DNA of 7,935 nucleotides, taken from NCBI GenBank assembly GCA_050633205.1, contig JBOEGA010000224.1, forward strand, positions 1-7,935. The letters run 5' to 3'. The stretch is from CBDHHC01 sp050633205. GTDB taxonomy: Bacteria > Pseudomonadota > Alphaproteobacteria > Rhizobiales > CBDHHC01. The notes beneath the pieces were generated by a model. The model saw nothing but the letters and a program-made list of their open reading frames with translations. It was not told where the DNA came from and ran no database searches. Positions 1 through 6,265 of this stretch are shown here, piece after piece. The stretch's first letter is position 1. Every line of letters begins with the position of its first letter. Made by a program: the position numbers and the translations under genes.

Positions 1-141
1 TATCGGCATCTTCTGGTCAAACTGCTGCTGCAGTTTATTTTCCTGAATAGTGACAACATACTTCTGGCCAGACAGATAAAAATAACCCGCTGTTCCAAAA
101 CCAATTAGAAGAACAAGTAGTGTTACCAGAGTTTTTTTCAT
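1..141 (-). CDS. DUF1439-like membrane-anchored protein, N-terminal part (cut by window edge)
   Basis: Only the first 47 codons are visible; the rest lies beyond the left edge. The ATG at 139-141 is preceded by AGAGG with 7-nt spacing, a good ribosome binding site. The protein begins MKKTLVTLLVLLIGFG, then TAGYFYLSGQKYVV. This is one uncleaved hydrophobic helix (about residues 4-22) that would anchor it in the inner membrane, leaving the rest in the periplasm. The stretch after the helix (YVVTIQENKLQQQFDQKMPI) resembles the start of DUF1439/YceB-like proteins, which have a Y-V-x-I-x-E-x-x-L pattern ending in K-x-P. There is no lipobox cysteine, unlike E. coli YceB. Family assignment is by recall of the pattern and rests on few residues. 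The function of the family is not established. The gene is separated from the upstream reductase gene by 170 bp and probably has its own promoter. Confidence 0.6.
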   Translation of the reverse strand, partial: MKKTLVTLLVLLIGFGTAGYFYLSGQKYVVTIQENKLQQQFDQKMPI

Positions 142-278
142 GGTGCTGCCTCTGTGCCTGCAATGATGCTCGACTATTATTGAATAATTATGAGATAATG
201 AACTTTGTTCTTATTTGTTTGTCCATTTATTGACCAAAGTCAGCGTCATTGTTCAAATATTCAGGGATATCCAGTGAG

Positions 279-307
279 ATTATAGGATGAGAGCAGAAAT
301 TTGCACA
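279..307 (-). promoter_or_regulatory. Candidate sigma70-type promoter for the DUF1439-like gene
   Basis: On the minus strand a perfect -10 box TATAAT (279-284) lies 17 nt downstream of TGTGCA (302-307), which matches 3 of 6 bases of the -35 consensus. It sits just after the stop of the reductase gene and would give a leader of about 130 nt before the ATG at 141. The -10 is excellent and the -35 is weak, so this is a sequence-only prediction. Confidence 0.35.
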
Positions 308-311
308 GCAG

Positions 312-1016
312 TTATTTTTGGTAGTTAATAACTTCACCATTCTTACAGTAATCTGAAGAGGCCATCTCAATGAATAGATTTGTCAGGTCTTCAGGTTTTG
401 TCAAAGTTGCCTGATCTTCTCCCGGATAGGCTTTTGCACGCATTCCGGTAGCGACAGGACCAGGGTTAAGAAGGTTTACCTTGATATTCGTATTCTCTAT
501 TTCATCAGCATAGGTTTTAACCATAGCTTCCAGACCGGCTTTGGATATTGTATAGGCTCCCCAGAATGCCCGGTTTTTCTGCACAGCTCCGGAAGTTACA
601 AATATACCCCTTCCTGCTTCAGAAAGACGTAAAATAGGGTCCAGAGTTCTTATAAGCTTCCAGTTCGCAGTCAGATTAATATCCAGAACAGACTGAAAAT
701 CTCTTTCTGTGAGATGGTTAAGTGGTGAAAGAGGGCCAAGAATTCCTGCACAGCCCACAAATATATCAAGCTTTCCCCAACGCTCGTATATTGTCGGTCC
801 AATACCTTCCAGCTTTTGGCTTTTGGCAAGGTTCATAGGCAGGAGAGTCGCAGTACCTCCAGCTTCGCGGATCTCATCATCCAGCTCTTCCAGAGCGCCT
901 TTGTTCTGCGCTGTCGCAATGACATGTGCACCTTCTTTTGCGAACGCAAGGGCAACTGCACGGCCAATACCACGGGAAGCTCCGGTTATTAATGCAATTT
1001 TATCAGCAAGTTTCAT
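312..1016 (-). CDS. SDR family NAD(P)-dependent oxidoreductase
   Basis: Cytosolic classical short-chain dehydrogenase/reductase of 234 aa, close to the usual 240-250. The Rossmann dinucleotide-binding motif TGASRGIG is at residues 11-18. The NNAG structural motif appears as GCAG (88-91). The catalytic tetrad is visible as N114, S142, Y155 and K159 (YTISK), and the post-catalytic NPGPVATGM segment is intact. All residues needed for hydride transfer are present, so it should be an active oxidoreductase. Cofactor and substrate cannot be told from sequence: R15 in the glycine motif hints at NADP(H), but this is weak. The start ATG at 1014-1016 has AGAGG 8 nt upstream. It lies 87 bp after the ABC permease on the same strand, but a strong hairpin intervenes, so co-transcription is uncertain. 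FabG-like or other SDR subfamilies cannot be separated here. Confidence 0.93.
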   Translation of the reverse strand: MKLADKIALITGASRGIGRAVALAFAKEGAHVIATAQNKGALEELDDEIREAGGTATLLPMNLAKSQKLEGIGPTIYERWGKLDIFVGCAGILGPLSPLNHLTERDFQSVLDINLTANWKLIRTLDPILRLSEAGRGIFVTSGAVQKNRAFWGAYTISKAGLEAMVKTYADEIENTNIKVNLLNPGPVATGMRAKAYPGEDQATLTKPEDLTNLFIEMASSDYCKNGEVINYQK

Positions 1017-1049
1017 GAGATAGACCTCTGGTGGGGGAATTTGTGAACT

Positions 1050-1096
1050 ATGGATAATATACCCTCTTCCAAAATGGAAGGGGTATATTATCGCAT
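1050..1096. repeat. Strong hairpin (20-bp inverted repeat with two single-base bulges)
   Basis: Arms GATAATATACCC (1053-1064) and GGGTATATTATC (1081-1092) pair perfectly. The inner arms CTTCC (1066-1070) and GGAAG (1076-1080) extend the stem, with T1065 bulged and an AAAAT loop. Outside, ATG (1050-1052) pairs with CAT (1094-1096) with G1093 bulged. The structure ends 7 nt beyond the stop codon of the ABC permease and 33 nt before the start of the reductase gene. It could be a 3' mRNA-stabilising structure or attenuating terminator for the ABC operon, or a palindromic operator. No run of U follows the stem on either strand, so it is not a textbook intrinsic terminator. The pairing is certain; the role is inferred. 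Confidence 0.8.
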
Positions 1097-1103
1097 TTGT
1101 GGT

Positions 1104-2594
1104 TTATGCGGCCTGCTGGGTAGCCTGCGTTTGCTGCTTAATTGGTTCGTACGCACTCTGCCATCTAAGATAGATCAGTATAAATACTGCAGCCAACTGG
1201 AGCAGAATAGGGATAAGGTCCTGCCAGTTTGTTGTAAATATCGGTGGGTAGAAGAAGCTGTAAGAACGAATTCCCACACTGAAGAATAGCAATGGCAATA
1301 AATAGTAGAGAATAGCCAGGTAGAAAATCGTTGCCAGAAAAGCTCTTCTGTTGTCTCTCGCCAGTGAAAAATAATGCAGGATTGCAATATCTCTAAGAGT
1401 AAACAGCAGTAAGGCTGCCAGGGTCAGAAAGGCCGGGATAAAGTTAGACTTAACTGAAACTGAAGGGTTCAATATAATCAGTACAAGCCCGGCAATAAGT
1501 GCAAACAGGTAAGAGATTGCCATACGCGGTATGAGCTCGGCTGCCCTCATCAACTGACCTCTTGCAAGTCTGTGCTGTAACATGCGGTATCTGGTAATGC
1601 TGAGATGGTCAGAGAAAAACATTACGTAGCAACTCAGCAGGCTGATGCCAAAGGCAATTGAGAAGAAATAGTCAAGGTTGACTGATCCAATATTTACTGG
1701 ATTGAGTAAACTGAAAGACTGGGCTTCATTCTGCCAGACTGTTCCTGACTGAAATGAGAAGTTGCCGAAATAAAAGAATAAAAACAGAAGGAATACTGTC
1801 CAGCCCCACGGAGTACTACGCATTTGCAACTCCGTTCTCATCGTACGATATACGCCAAAGAATGCCCATAAGCTAAAAATAAGCATGGATGTAATAAAGA
1901 AACTTCTGATCGGGATTTCAAATCCATAGAATTTTATATTCAATTCAGTGACAAATTGGTTGGTGCCAGGGTTTACAAAAGCCGTAACATCCTGAAAAGG
2001 GAGAAGGCTTATTGTGTACGACAGCATATTCAGACCAATAATAATACCCAGCAGGCGATAGCCGATTGATCTGCGCTTTCCGCTTCTGTCTGAGGTTTGA
2101 AGTGCCTGTAAACCAATAAGAGAGACAACCAGAATCGTATAAATCCCGCCTGCGAGCAATACGAACATCCCTTGCAATATAACATTCAGAGGCAGAAAAA
2201 AATTTGCATAAAAGAAGGCAAAGGCCAGAGAAGTAATGGCACAATACCAGACAAATAGCGTACTGCCAAAAACAGTCCCCCAGCTTAGGGACCAGGGAGA
2301 AATAGATGACAATCTCTGATAGTCCCAGGTTTTATCATTGATCTGACCAAGCACAGCTCCGGCTGCACTATAACCACCCCATACAAATATGATAAAACAG
2401 TATAGAACAATGGAAGTCATCATAGCCGCTGCATAAGGCGCAACATCGCTTTTATTCCAGTTAAAATCGCCCTTTACCTGGGCTCCTTTAAATATCAGAA
2501 ATATAATAGCCAGCATAACAATTGGCGCTATGATCATGCGGTGAACTGAGAAACTAAGCCAGTAATTACGTAGGACTTCGGGATTAATTTGCAT
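1104..2594 (-). CDS. ABC-2 type exporter permease, large polytopic form
   Basis: Inner-membrane subunit of an ABC exporter, 496 aa with roughly 12 hydrophobic segments. The first are near residues 20-35 and 52-72, the last near 468-486. The N-terminus (MQINPEVLRNYWLSFSVHR) and the cytoplasmic motif KTWDYQRLSSISPW (about residues 88-101) are typical of an ABC-2 permease family found beside a dedicated ATPase in proteobacteria. The motif probably sits in the coupling region that contacts the ATPase. The start is set at ATG 2592-2594 because AAGGGAG lies 9 nt upstream; the frame runs 25 codons further up, but that part overlaps the ATPase gene and looks non-coding. It overlaps the ATPase end by 11 bp, indicating translational coupling. 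Usual ABC-2 subunits have 6 membrane spans, so this looks like a fused double-length subunit. The substrate is unknown. Confidence 0.85.
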   Translation of the reverse strand: MQINPEVLRNYWLSFSVHRMIIAPIVMLAIIFLIFKGAQVKGDFNWNKSDVAPYAAAMMTSIVLYCFIIFVWGGYSAAGAVLGQINDKTWDYQRLSSISPWSLSWGTVFGSTLFVWYCAITSLAFAFFYANFFLPLNVILQGMFVLLAGGIYTILVVSLIGLQALQTSDRSGKRRSIGYRLLGIIIGLNMLSYTISLLPFQDVTAFVNPGTNQFVTELNIKFYGFEIPIRSFFITSMLIFSLWAFFGVYRTMRTELQMRSTPWGWTVFLLFLFFYFGNFSFQSGTVWQNEAQSFSLLNPVNIGSVNLDYFFSIAFGISLLSCYVMFFSDHLSITRYRMLQHRLARGQLMRAAELIPRMAISYLFALIAGLVLIILNPSVSVKSNFIPAFLTLAALLLFTLRDIAILHYFSLARDNRRAFLATIFYLAILYYLLPLLFFSVGIRSYSFFYPPIFTTNWQDLIPILLQLAAVFILIYLRWQSAYEPIKQQTQATQQAA

Positions 2595-3519
2595 TTTTCT
2601 TATCTCCCTTAAGTGCGATATCCATATAGATATCCTGCAGGCGTTTTTCCTGGGCATTAAAACTGACAACAGGCAGGTTCATTGAGAGCAGTGCTTTTAA
2701 AAGCTCATGCTGATCCTGTTTCCCACCGTTGAATGTACAGCTGATGATATTTTTCTGCGCTTTAACATTGCTTACGGTACTCATTGAGCCAACCTGAGTA
2801 ATTAGGTTTTCAGCCGGAGTAAGAAATTCAATAACCAGCTGGAATTGATTTTGAAGTTCAGGTTTAGTGTCTGCAATATGATGATCAAAGACTTTTCCGT
2901 TTCTGAGCAGCAGCATATCAGTGCAATAATCTTCAAGCTCTGCCAGGATATGAGAGGAGACCATAAGCGTCATTCCCTGATCTCTCAGTGACAGAAACAG
3001 TTCTGAAAGCTCCTGACGCGCTTCTGGGTCCAGTCCTGAAGCAGGTTCATCCAGTAGCAGTAACTGTGGTTCATGGATAATAGCCTGAGCTATTCCAAGC
3101 CTTTGTCTCCAGCCTCGTGAAAGTGTTGAAGCCTTGGCATCAATATATTCATGAAGGTTCAGGCGTTTAACGGCAAGGTCAATTTTACTCTGCAATTCGC
3201 TGCTTGGTATGCGGTGGGCTCTGGCAACATAGTTTAAACATTGCCGGACCGTAAGGTCGTCATAAAGTCCAAAGAAGTCAGAAAGATAGCCTATACTTCG
3301 GTGTACCTGCCTTGGGTCCTCCTGAACATCAACTCCATTAACATGGATTTTGCCTGAGAAGACATCATCGAGCGCCGCGATACTTCTCATCAGAGTAGAT
3401 TTACCCGCACCGTTAGGGCCAACCAGAGCACATACACTGCCTGTCTTTACGTGAAATGTCACGTCATCCAGGGCGCGTTTTCCGGGGTATTCGAATATTA
3501 TATTTTCTACTTTTATCAT
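2584..3519 (-). CDS. ABC transporter ATP-binding protein (ABC-2 exporter ATPase)
   Basis: Cytosolic nucleotide-binding subunit of 311 aa that drives the permease encoded just downstream. Walker A is GPNGAGKST (34-42), the signature is LSRGWRQRL (133-141), Walker B is LLLLDEP (153-159) with catalytic E158, the D-loop is SGLD (161-164) and the H-loop is SSH with H190. The Q-loop position, after IGYL, carries D81 (SDFFGLYDDLT) in place of the usual glutamine. The signature has Arg-Gly-Trp instead of Gly-Gly-Gln. As I recall, both variants recur in relatives of this subfamily and need not mean loss of activity. Residues from about 220 form a C-terminal extension, common in ABC-2 ATPases. The start ATG at 3517-3519 has AAGAG 10 nt upstream. 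It is the first gene of the two-gene operon. Substrate cannot be assigned. Confidence 0.92.
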   Translation of the reverse strand: MIKVENIIFEYPGKRALDDVTFHVKTGSVCALVGPNGAGKSTLMRSIAALDDVFSGKIHVNGVDVQEDPRQVHRSIGYLSDFFGLYDDLTVRQCLNYVARAHRIPSSELQSKIDLAVKRLNLHEYIDAKASTLSRGWRQRLGIAQAIIHEPQLLLLDEPASGLDPEARQELSELFLSLRDQGMTLMVSSHILAELEDYCTDMLLLRNGKVFDHHIADTKPELQNQFQLVIEFLTPAENLITQVGSMSTVSNVKAQKNIISCTFNGGKQDQHELLKALLSMNLPVVSFNAQEKRLQDIYMDIALKGDKKNAN

Positions 3520-3573
3520 TCGAGAAACACTCTTGATATTTAACGTGATATTTTATTGCTACATAGGTAGGAA

Positions 3574-3613
3574 AGGCCTGCCAGAAGAAATTTTATATCT
3601 TTCCGGCAAGCCT
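3574..3613 (-). terminator. Imperfect hairpin downstream of the transglycosylase gene, possible terminator
   Basis: In the minus-strand transcript AGGCUUGCCGGAA (3601-3613) can pair with UUCUGGCAGGCCU (3574-3586) as 13 consecutive pairs, two of them G-U, across a 14-nt AU-rich loop. It begins about 30 nt after the transglycosylase stop and lies upstream of the ABC operon start. The tract after the stem (UUCCUACC) is only weakly U-rich, so termination may be partial. On the plus strand the wobbles become A-C mismatches, which argues that any function is in the minus-strand RNA. Confidence 0.45.
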
Positions 3614-3643
3614 GTATGCTGAAAGCGTAGTTTAGGTATACTT

Positions 3644-4858
3644 TTACTGCAAACGATCAAGCAATTCCGGAGTTGGATACGCATCTGCAGCCATTCCAAG
3701 CTTCTTTTGCATATCTCTCACACTTTTACGTGTTCCAAGGCCAATAATACCATCAATCTTGCCTACATCATAACCACGCTCAGCCAGACGGCTTTGCAGA
3801 AGTTTGATTTGCGAAAGAGAAAGATGCTGAATATCACGAGATGGCTTGTTCAGTGGCCCAGCACCTGAGAGGCGTGCTGCATAGAAAGCTGCCGTATTTG
3901 AATAAAGCAGAGACTTGTTCCACTCCAGATAGATATTTATGAAATTTGGATAAGCAAGAAACGCTGGTCCATAACGGCCCATAGGCAACAAGAGAGTTGC
4001 CGGCAGATTATCAGCTTTTAGGTTTCTACCAGTATCAGTCGTGACACCCCATTTGGCCCACTGTGACCTTGGGTGCTTAATTTCAATATCAGCCTGATCC
4101 CACTGCAGATTATCTGGAACCTGTACCTGTTGAAGCCAGGGTTGTCCCGGTTTCCACCCCAGATGCTTCATATAGTTTGCGCTGGAAGCCAGAACATCAG
4201 GAATGCTCTCAATTAGATTTACGCGGCCATCACCATCAAAATCCACACCATATTCAATATAATGGCTTGGTAGGAACTGCATTTGTCCCAGCTCGCCGGC
4301 CCATGGGCCTTTCATCTGGTCTTTAGTCAAATCACCTCTGTCGATGATTTTCAATGCAGCCAGAAGCTGGTCAGTGAAAAGTTCGGATCGACGACAGTCA
4401 TAGGCCATTGTGGCAAGGGACTGGAGAGTTGGTGTGTCACCGAGGAAGGTTCCAAAGTCAGTCTCGAGTCCCCAGAATGCTACCAGTACCGGGCCGGGCA
4501 CACCGTATTTCTGTTCAATTTGTCTGAAGGTCGAGCCGTATTTTCTAAGAAGCTGTTTGCCTTTTCTAATACGGTGTTTGGATATCATGCGCCCTGCAAA
4601 TTTCTGAAAGCTTTGTGAGAAAACGCTTTGTCTTCGGTCTTTTGCCACAACCTTCGAGTCATACCTGACACCCTCAAGCGATTGATTTACGACATGCCTG
4701 GCAACTCCCTTGGAAATTGCTTCTTTTTTAAACCCCTCCAGCCAGGAATTAAAACTGCTGCTGCGTGGCTTACATACTGCCAGGGCTGTGTTTGCTGTAA
4801 GCAGTGTCGCGATCAGCGCTCCTGCCAGCACACCAAGCTTGTTGCCTGTTATTGCCAT
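3644..4858 (-). CDS. Lytic murein transglycosylase, MltB-like (GH103) with C-terminal peptidoglycan-binding domain
   Basis: Periplasmic enzyme of 404 aa that cleaves the MurNAc-GlcNAc bond of peptidoglycan, leaving 1,6-anhydro ends. It has a signal peptide with a hydrophobic core at about residues 8-21 and an AxA-type site (TALA, 24-27, cut before VCK). The cysteine at 29 is not in a proper lipobox (L-A-V-C), so a soluble periplasmic form is likelier than a lipoprotein. The SLT_2/MltB catalytic domain spans about 35-330; the probable catalytic Glu is E132 in FWGLETDFG, and GELGQMQFLPS is the second hallmark. A PG_binding_1-type repeat fills about 345-404 (LLQSRLAERGYDVGKIDG). The start is ATG 4856-4858 because GGAGAG lies 7 nt upstream; an in-frame TTG five codons earlier would contain that Shine-Dalgarno. 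It is divergent from psd. Confidence 0.93.
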   Translation of the reverse strand: MAITGNKLGVLAGALIATLLTANTALAVCKPRSSSFNSWLEGFKKEAISKGVARHVVNQSLEGVRYDSKVVAKDRRQSVFSQSFQKFAGRMISKHRIRKGKQLLRKYGSTFRQIEQKYGVPGPVLVAFWGLETDFGTFLGDTPTLQSLATMAYDCRRSELFTDQLLAALKIIDRGDLTKDQMKGPWAGELGQMQFLPSHYIEYGVDFDGDGRVNLIESIPDVLASSANYMKHLGWKPGQPWLQQVQVPDNLQWDQADIEIKHPRSQWAKWGVTTDTGRNLKADNLPATLLLPMGRYGPAFLAYPNFINIYLEWNKSLLYSNTAAFYAARLSGAGPLNKPSRDIQHLSLSQIKLLQSRLAERGYDVGKIDGIIGLGTRKSVRDMQKKLGMAADAYPTPELLDRLQ

Positions 4859-4946
4859 GATAAAACTCTCCAAATATTTATTGTTGTTTCAGGTTCAGAT
4901 CCTGACCCCAATTTATAAAAGCGTTAAATGCCCTAAATTCGGCGAA

Positions 4947-4975
4947 TGTATAACAAAATGCGAATAATATGTCAG
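4947..4975 (-). promoter_or_regulatory. Candidate sigma70-type promoter for the transglycosylase gene
   Basis: On the minus strand CTGACA (4970-4975, 5 of 6 consensus bases) and TATACA (4947-4952, 4 of 6) are separated by exactly 17 nt. Transcription would start near 4940, giving a leader of about 80 nt before the ATG at 4858. This is the best-formed promoter in the divergent region, predicted from sequence only. Confidence 0.5.
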
Positions 4976-4994
4976 TGATAAAAGCTAATTCTGC

Positions 4995-5023
4995 CTCAAA
5001 CTGCGTTTATGGCATTCTATACT
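4995..5023 (+). promoter_or_regulatory. Candidate promoter for psd
   Basis: TATACT (5018-5023, 5 of 6 consensus bases) follows CTCAAA (4995-5000, 3 of 6) by 17 nt. It would give a leader of about 60 nt before the psd ATG. A second possible -10 box, TATGAT (5039-5044), has no recognisable -35 partner. The -35 support is weak for both. Confidence 0.3.
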
Positions 5024-5091
5024 GTGTCAAAAATGGGCTATGATAGGCACAAAGATTCGCTGATAAAGAACTGATTGTGGGAGGCGTGACA

Positions 5092-5805
5092 ATGGCTCAG
5101 GGACGTGGATGGTTGGAAAATATGGCATCTGTTTTTGTTCCGGTACACAGGGATGGCCATAAATTTATCGCTATTCTTGGCGTCGCCACGTTCATTTTCT
5201 ATCTTTTATGGTCCCCACTGGGCATTCTGCTGGCTCTTGCCACGATGTTCACAGCCTATTTTTTTCGTGACCCTGACAGGGTAGTTCCTCTGCGTGAAGG
5301 CTTGGTTGTCAGTCCTGCCGATGGAAAAATTGCCGCGATTGAAAAAGTCTATCCGCCGGGTGAAATGGGGCTGGGAGCAGGGGAGAGAACCAGAGTATCG
5401 GTACATCTCTCAATTTTTGACGTTCATATCAACAGATCGCCCGTAGCTGGCGAGGTTTCTATGGCTGTTTATACTCCAGGAAGATTTTTGAGTGCAGCCA
5501 ATGATAAGGCCAGCGAAGACAATGAAAGACGCTCCATGGTCATAACTACCCGGTCCGGCGCTAAAATTGGCGTTGTACAGATTGCCGGGCTTATTTCGAG
5601 AAGAATCATTAGCTTTGTTGAAGCGGGACAGTCGATCGGAATCGGGGAGCGTTTCGGCCTTATCCGGTTCGGAAGCCGTGTCGATGTATACTTGCCTGAG
5701 GGGCAGACGGCTTTGGTCGCAGTTGGTCAGCGGGCTATTGCTGGGGAAACAGTGCTGGCAGATTTTAAATCAACCGAATCCGAACGAGAGGCAAGGGAAG
5801 TCTGA
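5092..5805 (+). CDS. psd: Phosphatidylserine decarboxylase proenzyme (short form)
   Basis: Inner-membrane pyruvoyl enzyme that decarboxylates phosphatidylserine to phosphatidylethanolamine. The 237-aa length fits the short proteobacterial type. A hydrophobic hairpin at about residues 25-57 is followed by YFFRDPDR (56-63), the catalytic-domain start VSPADGKI (73-80) and VSVHLSIFDVHINRSP (102-117). Self-cleavage should occur between G194 and S195 in RFGSRVDVYLP, with the serine becoming the pyruvoyl group; the beta chain would be about 194 aa and the alpha chain about 43 aa. The start is ATG 5092-5094, 7 nt after GGGAGG; an in-frame GTG at 5077 overlaps that Shine-Dalgarno and is rejected. In many alphaproteobacteria psd is directly followed by pssA, but here a convergent receiver gene begins 7 bp after the stop, so the synthase must be elsewhere. 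Confidence 0.96.
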   Translation: MAQGRGWLENMASVFVPVHRDGHKFIAILGVATFIFYLLWSPLGILLALATMFTAYFFRDPDRVVPLREGLVVSPADGKIAAIEKVYPPGEMGLGAGERTRVSVHLSIFDVHINRSPVAGEVSMAVYTPGRFLSAANDKASEDNERRSMVITTRSGAKIGVVQIAGLISRRIISFVEAGQSIGIGERFGLIRFGSRVDVYLPEGQTALVAVGQRAIAGETVLADFKSTESEREAREV

Positions 5806-5812
5806 AAGGCCT

Positions 5813-6187
5813 CTACTCTTTAACCTGATCAGGAAACAACATTGCCTCAAGTTTATCTAGATCTAAAGGCTTTTTCATACTGCCCGTAAGAAGTTTTGAG
5901 ATTCCTGCTTTAACAGGGTCAAACTCGACATCGGCGGTTAACATATAAATATCTCCCAGTCGGTGTAGAGACTGACTGGCTTGAAGTTTTCTGATGAGGG
6001 TAACGCCATTAATATCAGGCATATGATAATCGATTAGTGAAACATCAAATTTTTCAGTTTCGATCATTGTTTCAACTTCTGATGCCTGTATGGCTTTTGA
6101 TACGGTGACATCATGTTTCAGAAAAAACATTTCCAGAAACGTCATATTTATCATCACATCATCGACAATCAGTATTTTATTAATCAT
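5813..6187 (-). CDS. Stand-alone response regulator receiver protein (CheY-like, no output domain)
   Basis: Cytosolic single receiver domain of 124 aa, the full length of the fold with nothing left for DNA binding or catalysis. Key residues are all present: acidic pair D9-D10 (ILIVDD), phosphoacceptor D53 (SLIDYHMPD), switch residue T84 (MLTAD) and K106 before P107. It should therefore accept phosphate from a kinase or phosphotransferase. The start is uncertain: ATG 6185-6187 gives the usual MxxKILIVDD form; ATG 6199 and TTG 6217 are in frame upstream, and none has a convincing Shine-Dalgarno. It lies 78 bp downstream of an OmpR-type sensor kinase on the same strand, so co-expression and an extra phosphotransfer branch are possible. 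It does not look chemotaxis-linked by context. Its partner is unknown. Confidence 0.85.
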   Translation of the reverse strand: MINKILIVDDVMINMTFLEMFFLKHDVTVSKAIQASEVETMIETEKFDVSLIDYHMPDINGVTLIRKLQASQSLHRLGDIYMLTADVEFDPVKAGISKLLTGSMKKPLDLDKLEAMLFPDQVKE

Positions 6188-6216
6188 CAGAGCCCGCATC
6201 TTGAGTAAAGCACACA

Positions 6217-6246
6217 ATAATAGACAGGATATGGTACAATACTTAA
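6217..6246 (-). promoter_or_regulatory. Weak candidate promoter for the stand-alone receiver gene
   Basis: Minus-strand TATTAT (6217-6222, 5 of 6 consensus bases) follows TTAAGT (6241-6246, 3 of 6) by 18 nt. A start near 6210 would exclude the upstream TTG codon and favour one of the ATG starts. The alternative is read-through from the kinase gene, since no terminator is visible in the 78-bp gap. Confidence 0.25.
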
Positions 6247-6265
6247 TATTTGATGGCCCGAAGCT

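Noticed and set aside
709..1023. Plus-strand 104-codon frame
   Set aside because: It is antisense to the N-terminal half of the reductase, whose motifs prove the minus-strand frame.
1050..1289. Plus-strand 79-codon frame starting in the hairpin
   Set aside because: It runs antisense to the permease C-terminus, begins inside the inverted repeat, has no Shine-Dalgarno and resembles no protein.
2595..2669. Longer permease N-terminus (25 extra residues)
   Set aside because: It lies wholly inside the ATPase gene, and the AAGGGAG Shine-Dalgarno points to the ATG at 2594.
4859..4873. TTG start five codons upstream for the transglycosylase
   Set aside because: These codons contain the GGAGAG Shine-Dalgarno of the downstream ATG, so they are leader.
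4872..4915. TCAGG/CCTGA inverted repeat in the transglycosylase leader as a riboswitch
   Set aside because: Five pairs with no larger conserved architecture; fits chance.
5077..5091. GTG start five codons upstream for psd
   Set aside because: This stretch holds the GGGAGG Shine-Dalgarno of the ATG at 5092.
5787..5814. Possible bidirectional terminator between psd and the receiver gene (AGAGGC and GCCTCT)
   Set aside because: Only six base pairs with a 16-nt loop, overlapping both gene ends, and no U-tract; too weak to call.
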